A stretch of 64,000 nucleotides of DNA from Trachythela sp. YZ-2020 (lineage: Eukaryota > Cnidaria > Anthozoa > Malacalcyonacea > Clavulariidae). The stretch is from the NCBI GenBank assembly GCA_016169945.1, contig JADLSH010000388.1:3608501-3672500 (forward strand), written 5' to 3'. The notes below the pieces were generated by a model. The model was not told where the DNA came from. It ran no database searches and was given only the letters and a program-made list of their open reading frames with translations. Below are positions 59,401 to 64,000 of this stretch, one piece after another (position 1 is the stretch's first letter; every line of letters begins with the position of its first letter). Both the position numbers and the translations under genes were made by a program.

Positions 59401-62400
59401 TTTCAGACAACAATAAGTCCAATGTATGATTTAAAGAACTAGACAATAGTGTTTAATTTTGTTTTTTGTTGTCATGACACAATATTGTACTGATTGCTCA
59501 ATGATCCTGGAATTACATTCAACGCAGTCCAATATTTCCCTTGGCCTTGACTAATTGTTATGTGAGAAGATTTCTTAACGATTCAAAAATGGTTGTTCTC
59601 CTTTGCTTAATCCAGACTGAACCGGTTTTGATATGGCTTTGACTATATATCATAGATTAAACTAACTTTGCACACTGCATAGCTCAATCAGTTATATCTA
59701 AATTATTCTCCACCAAATTAAGTGGTGCAGGAATTGGGTCATCCTTCATTAGCCCAGTGTTAACAGGGAGAAACCGAAATACTCGCGGAGAAAGCGTGCG
59801 CGGTGTTTTATACAATAGTCAAACTCACACCTCTCATGCACATGACTTCTCACATGACAAACAAGAAAATGACCAAAGCTTGAACGAGAAAAATCGTAAA
59901 TTTATATGTCTATGAGTACAATGGTGACTATTGACATGAGGTGAAAGATGGAATTGTTCCATTCTAGTTGTTTCATTTCTAATTTCCCCATTCGAGGCGA
60001 AAACCGAGGAACAAAGTTGTAGCACAAAAATCCACGGTTATTGTGTGGAATGGAACATTCCCAGCCTAGTCCCTGTCGTTCTGAAGCTCGCATGTGAGCA
60101 CGTGGAACCTATTTGTACACGTACCCTAGGAACAAACAATATTGAACAGCGAAGAGAGAGAGAGAGCCTGTGACTAGGCTGGAACGTTTTAATCAATATC
60201 ACGTGGTCATAATCAGCCAATTAAATGACATGTGTTATACTATGATTACTATTATTACTATTATTACTGCAAGCTATCCAGTCGTTAAATTCACCTAAGC
60301 TGTCTAAGCGTTTTCAGAGCTTATATAATATTAAATAATCGAAATGACCTAAAATTTCTGTTCTTGCAGCTCATTTCGATGCGAAGGGCAGAATCGAGGA
60401 ATACATTCAACGAAGTTTGCCATCCACAATGGACTGGACGATAATTCGCATGTCTTTTTACTTCAATAATTTTCTCGCCGCCAGCAAGCCTATGGTTGGT
60501 TCCGATGGTAAGAGATTAGTCGCGATACCCATGGGGAACATTCCCCTACCGGGGATTGATGTACGCGACGTTGGAAGATGTGTCGTTGGTAAGTATATAG
60601 CTGGTGTCTGAAATTGTACTGAGTAGATTATTACTGAGTTTGAATATACATGAAATGTGGAACCTGGCCTCAAAATAACACCCGTCCTAACCCTGGATCT
60701 TCATCTAAGCACTTGAATACACCCCTTTGTCGGGGTTTCCATATCTCCGTGCACAAAGTGGAGTGTTTGGTTAGTGTATTCGTTAGTATATATAGTCGTT
60801 ATTTTGGGTAAGGTTCGATTCCAGTAATTATAACTGGAGTTGGTACCGAAGACTAAATGAAATTAAACATAGCACAATAGTTTATCAGACCGAACTTTAA
60901 GATGCGTTAAAGACCATGTAAAGTCCATTCTGCGCATGTGCTATGGGGATCCCGCGATGTAAACAATGCCCAAATTTCGCGTTGTTTCGACTAAAATTTG
61001 ACATCTTCTAAATCAGAAACTCGAATCTGTATAGCATATAGCGAACCTTTAGCGAACCAGAACACATCATCATTTTTTAAATATAGCGTGTTTAAAATGT
61101 AAACAAACGGACGTTGCCGGTTTGTTTACATCGGGACTTTACATCACCTTTAATTATATAGTCATGAATATCAAAGACAATATAGATCTCAATGATTCTG
61201 TAATGCAACTAAATCCAGTGAAACAATATTCAAACATATATACACTTTTTGTTTGTTTGCAGCAATATTGGATGATCCAGAAACATACGCGCAAAGAGTG
61301 CTGGGACTGGCAGGTGGAATACACAGTGTCCAGGAATATTGCGACATTTTGAATAAACATCTCACACCGCTCGTGTTTAAGGTAGGAAGGAAGATAAACC
61401 AGTATGATTTATGCATAGCCAATCAAAATGACCAACGATAATGAGAACGATATTATATTGACACAACTACACCCTGTTTCCCGGCTAGGCGGAAAAACAT
61501 CCCGTGCGGCCCATAAACACAGGCCCTAAGTGATTCGACGAGATGATACAATTGCCATTGGATGATTGCTGCTTCATTAAGTCTAAAATTCATTATCTTC
61601 ACCGTGCATATGTTTGCGTATAAATATGAAAAAAATTCCGAGACAGAACTTTGTGGACATGTATGAAGTCAAACAGCTGCAATCCTTCTAAGCAAAACGA
61701 AATATCTCGACAACGAACTTTACAGTTTTAAAAGTTCTTTTTTTTGAAGAAATACTGAATTTTCGCTTCATGCGCACTTTAAATGGTTTCCACAAAACAG
61801 ATAGCGAACATAACGAAGCAACAAAAAATGTTCCGACAAAGCTTTCGACCAGAGCCAAATATATAAACGTGATCACCGATGTGATCAAACAAATCAATTG
61901 TATTGATATATATGTTGGTTGATGTACTGACTGACTGACTGACATTGTATATATATATATATATATATATTTATATTATATATGTTAGAGATATAGAGGT
62001 TTTATGCCACTGAAAAATAAACACACGTAAAAAATACGATAAAATACGATATTTTTACGTGTTCAAAATTTGCAAAGCCAACTAAAAATACTTACTTTTT
62101 GTGTACTATTTACATATTTTTTTTGGTACATGAATTAGTGTCGTTTGTTTGTAATTTGTTTATAAAATAAACAGAATAGCATATGCTTGCAGAAATATGG
62201 AATTTTATTCTCCGTAGAAGAGATATTGTTCACTCGTTCGCCATTACTCTCGTGAGCAATATTCTCTCAAACACTCGAAATAAATTTTATATTTCCCGTA
62301 ATATTCCTCTATATAAATATATATATATATACTTTATTATATAAACATAAGTGTTATATAGAGTTTTATGCCACTAGAAAAATCAATCGTATTACAACAC

Positions 62401-63018
62401 AAAAAATACGATATTTTTATTTGTGAAAATGCAATATCATTTTTGCAAAACCTATTACTATTTGTTGTACTATTTATGTACTATTTTTTGATTTTTATTT
62501 GAATTGTCGTTTGTTTGTAATTTGTTTATAAAATAAACAGAATGATAAAATAAATAATGAGTTTATGCTTATCGTTGAAATATGATTGTTGAAAGTAATA
62601 ATGCCTCACCGTACCTCATCGCCATACCACTGCAATCTCAACACTGATTCTCAAAATAAATTCCATATTTCTATACTTTATATAATGCTATATATATATA
62701 ATTAAATTACTTGAAGCTAAGAGACTATTGTTTTATAGTATAATTCGATAAGATAGTTCTAATTGAGACTCATTGCCCAATTATTTGACTAATTAAATGA
62801 TTATTTGATCAGTACGAATATCTTCATAGGACACAAAGCAATCATTAGAACGTCATTCCATCCTTCCTTACCCAGCTGGTGCAGAAATGGCGAGCATGTT
62901 TCAGTTCTATCAAGAAGGCGTTGAACGAAGTGTGGAGATCACCAAGAAACTCAATCCGAAAGTTTGCTCTTTTGAAACATTTGTTCAAAATCACAAGAAA
63001 GAATTGTCGATGCTATAA
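56451..63018 (+). CDS. NMRAL1: NmrA-like family domain-containing protein 1 (HSCARG type)
   Basis: This is an atypical short-chain dehydrogenase-fold protein that binds NAD(P) and acts as a redox sensor in studied animals, not as an enzyme. Four exons join in frame: 56451-56823, 60370-60588, 61263-61381 and 62830-63018. They give 299 residues, the same length as the human protein. The dinucleotide loop is GTGAQG at residues 11-16 after the first strand (KTIVVFS). Conserved blocks follow: YGVFLVTNFWEH, VVDACIEGGVKHLVFSGQEN, PHFDAKGRIEEYI, PMGNIPLPGIDVRDVG and a C-terminal NPK...LSML. The first intron is 3.5 kb and otherwise quiet. All junctions are GT-AG. The ATG at 56451 gives the exact family start. 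The paralogous plant and fungal NmrA regulators are more distant, so the NMRAL1 name is favoured. Confidence 0.93.
56824..60369. other. Long first intron of the NmrA-like gene
   Basis: The intron is AT-rich with no transposon ends or domain-coding stretch recognised. It has a TA-dinucleotide run near 57035, a doubled GTGTCGGGAAGTCAT block near 58842-58873 and a short GAGAGAGAGAG tract at 60155-60165. One exon-like segment at 56879-56936 is discussed among the rejected items. Confidence 0.5.
61995..62543. repeat. Two diverged direct copies of a ~180-bp unit in NMRAL1 intron 3
   Basis: Copy 1 (61995-62176) and copy 2 (62359-62543) both begin TAGAG, then TTTTATGCCACT. Both contain a tract like AAAAAATACGATATTTTTA and end TTTGTAATTTGTTTATAAAA plus TAAACAGAAT. 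Copy 1 has extra ACACACGTAAAAA sequence. AT runs (61950-61980, 62320-62335 and 62690-62700) lie around them. Confidence 0.75.
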
Positions 63019-64000
63019 ACTTTCATTTACTATAAATGGTGTTCTTTTTCTTTGAAAAGTTAAAGTATATATTGACAGCGCAAGTCGCTTAATATAGGTA
63101 AAACTATTTCATGGTAGCTAAAAATCATTTAAGCTATTTTCCATATAAAGTTTAATTTATAGAATGATAATATTTTTTCTGGGTCAATTTACATAATTTG
63201 TTGGTATAGAGTATAGGCGACGTCAACAACTATAGCAATAATGTTATGGCCATATCGGGGTGTGTTTCAGGAAGTTAAGACCAGGGTTGGTGATTGGCCT
63301 CTTGGAGCCAAATAACTAGAATTTGGCTTCTTTATTTTTCTTTTGGCCGCGAAAAAAAGTTTGGCCTTTTGGCTTCTTTTTGGCCTCTTCACAGTTTACA
63401 ATAATTTTGCGGAAATTTTGTTGATTCTTATTATAAAACATTGATATCAATTTTACGAAAATCGATTGCATTTTCAAGTAATGTCATTGTCGGACAGAAC
63501 TGGTTGTAATTCTAGCCAACCCCCCCCCAGAGATCATGATCCAGTCGGTCTCAAAATGTGCAGTCGGTCTCAAGGTACTCATTGTTAAATTGGACGCATT
63601 ATGCCACGTAATGCTATGCGAGACTGGCTAAATAGTTTCAGAGACCGACTTCAATCGTTGCATTCATTAAAATGATAAAGTTTGCCGAATATGCCGTTTC
63701 AATCTTTGCTGTAAAGCGTTCTTCTAGAATGTCATATCACTCATACTGTATGTGGCGTGCGTATGTTGAATATATTTACAGAAGCACTGTAAATGCTAAA
63801 ACAAACTACTTTGTAATATAACCATAATATTGCCAGTTGCCTGTTGCCACAACTGCTATAATCTACATCATATTAAATACTTTATGGCAAACTTATTCTT
63901 ATCCGGAAAAACTACATTGTTTTTGAAATCGTGTCTACGAGGTCCTAGATTTCAAAATTTCCCATAGGACGATTCCCCCGGACCCCCCTGCGAATGGATG
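63019..64000. other. Downstream flank of the NmrA-like gene to the window end
   Basis: It holds the NMRAL1 3' UTR; no clear AATAAA was found close to the stop. A simple TTGGCTTCTTT/TTTGGCC-rich block follows at 63290-63400, then a C-run near 63520. A partial hAT-like subterminal block (CCTAGATTTCAAAATTTCCC, then CCCCCGGACCCCCCTG) at 63945-64000 runs off the edge. No gene was recognised. Confidence 0.5.

Overview
The window is nuclear DNA from an animal. It is AT-rich, its genes are split by many short GT-AG introns, and its spacers and introns are packed with small terminal-inverted-repeat transposons, foldback elements, SINEs and LINE fragments. Several element ends (mariner-type ends starting CAGGGTGTCCC, and hAT-type ends starting CAGGGGCGGATCC or CAGGGCCGTAG) and the gene structures suit a cnidarian or another early-branching invertebrate. 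That placement is inference; no species can be named from the sequence.

Layout. Positions 1-7733 are one enormous 9-bp tandem array (ATGGGTCGC/ATGGGTTGC and rarer variants) that enters from beyond the left edge. It is followed by five protein genes. (1) AP2M1, clathrin adaptor AP-2 subunit mu, + strand, 8004-16549, 10 exons, complete. (2) SF3B4, splicing factor 3b subunit 4, + strand, 19968-23666, 9 exons, complete, with one GC-AG intron. (3) An unnamed minus-strand gene, 34030 down to 26503, 5 exons, combining a membrane-anchor or signal segment, a degenerate LDL-receptor-type YWTD propeller, an EGF domain and an SRCR domain. (4) An M13 zinc metallopeptidase (neprilysin/ECE family), + strand, 39143-55277, 18 exons, complete except for a one-base frameshift in exon 2. 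(5) An NmrA-like NAD(P)-binding protein (NMRAL1/HSCARG type), + strand, 56451-63018, 4 exons, complete, 299 residues.

Between and inside the genes lie a 2.1-kb hAT-like element with a perfect 8-bp target duplication and a Harbinger-like element nested in it, a TIR element that abuts the SF3B4 start, two mariner-type foldback elements sharing one end sequence, a nearly 1-kb palindrome, a 69-bp satellite, three tRNA-derived SINE-type copies, and decayed retroelement coding fragments. The genes belong to unrelated pathways (endocytosis, splicing, cell-surface recognition, peptide processing, redox sensing). They look like ordinary neighbours, not a functional cluster.

The most unusual object is the 9-bp array. 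Nearly all its variation is a two-state C/T choice at one position, the choice is strand-asymmetric, ordered strings of variants recur as higher-order repeats, and a single base is missing in about 7.7 kb.
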